Assembly (NCBI GenBank): GCA_946803715.1
Contig: CAMPET010000105.1
Span: 155,241 to 173,853, forward strand
DNA length: 18,613 nt
From: Beroe ovata
Taxonomy: Eukaryota > Ctenophora > Nuda > Beroida > Beroidae
Direction: 5' to 3'
Positions 18,219 through 18,613 of this stretch are shown here, in pieces; position 1 is the first letter of the stretch; each line of letters starts with the position of its first letter. Below the pieces are notes generated by a model. The model was given only the letters and a program-made list of their open reading frames with translations. It made no database searches and was not told the DNA's origin. Both the position numbers and the translations under genes were made by a program.

Positions 18219-18613
18219 ATCACGCTAAGAGAGGGGATGTTACAACATGAACAATGGGCAAGGGAGATTCAAACGCGTTTATTTTAAATCGCTTATAATC
18301 GATGGGTTGTCGATTTTATTGCGATTTTTTTTAAAAAATCGATTTAAAAGCGACTTTTAAGCGGTTATAACTGCAGGTATCGCACGTCGCTTTAATAATA
18401 TCTATTGTCGATTCCAAATATTCGATTCACTTTTAAACCGATTTTATAACGATGTGAAACGATTTCTATCGACACTTTAGCGCTATACGCGCTAAAAAAT
18501 CGATTCTTCAAAAAATAAATCGGTATTAATCGACAACTAGACGCTTCTACTGGCGTCGTTTATAAGCACCTTTAAGACGCTTTTGTAGATGCTTATAAAC
18601 GCTTTAGAATTAG
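18219..18613. other. Upstream flank with dense short inverted repeats
   Basis: The first 60 bases are probably 5' UTR or promoter of the minus-strand gene. From about 18275 the sequence is AT-rich with at least eight TCGAT/ATCGA cores. It has several hairpins: CGATTTTTT and AAAAAATCG (18322-18341), TAGCG and CGCTA around 18479-18495, and CGTTTATAAGC (18557-18567) with GCTTATAAACG (18591-18601). No open frame or known element is recognised. Confidence 0.6.

Overview
The window is animal nuclear DNA. Genes are split by short GT-AG introns (about 70 to 1000 bases), intergenic DNA is AT-rich, CA/GT microsatellites are common, and one long non-LTR retrotransposon (LINE) is present. I reconstructed a complete 16-exon Sec1/Munc18 gene of the syntaxin-binding protein class. 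That places the source in Metazoa. The compact introns suggest an invertebrate, possibly early-branching, but the phylum cannot be fixed from this sequence.

Layout. 41-1836 is an inverted repeat with two 880-base arms, identical by eye, around a 36-base spacer; it stops at a single n (1837). 1838-6603 is a CR1/L2-like LINE. Its ORF1 (1839-2993, 5' end lost at the n) joins an AlkB-type Fe(II)/2-oxoglutarate dioxygenase domain to an SGNH esterase domain. Its ORF2 (3114-6056) is intact, with an APE-type endonuclease and a reverse transcriptase. The element ends in (AATTC)n at a second n (6604). 6610-6990 is the last exon of an unrecognised membrane protein, with a poly(A) signal at 7255. 7927-13330 holds the Munc18/STXBP gene (590 aa). 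Its last exon and 3' flank are repeated at 13629-13902, with a third n between the copies. 13783-15089 is a convergent intergenic region. 15090-18218 (minus strand) is an 8-exon gene for a 736-aa coiled-coil, spectrin-repeat-like protein that may carry a C-terminal membrane anchor. 18219-18613 is AT-rich and full of short inverted repeats built on TCGAT.

The host genes have no evident functional link beyond proximity. The Munc18 and spectrin-like genes are convergent. The most unusual item is the AlkB-SGNH fusion in the retrotransposon ORF1: it suggests an element that carries its own nucleic-acid dealkylase. The palindrome and the duplicated terminal exon are striking, but both abut single-n joins, so assembly artefact must be excluded first.
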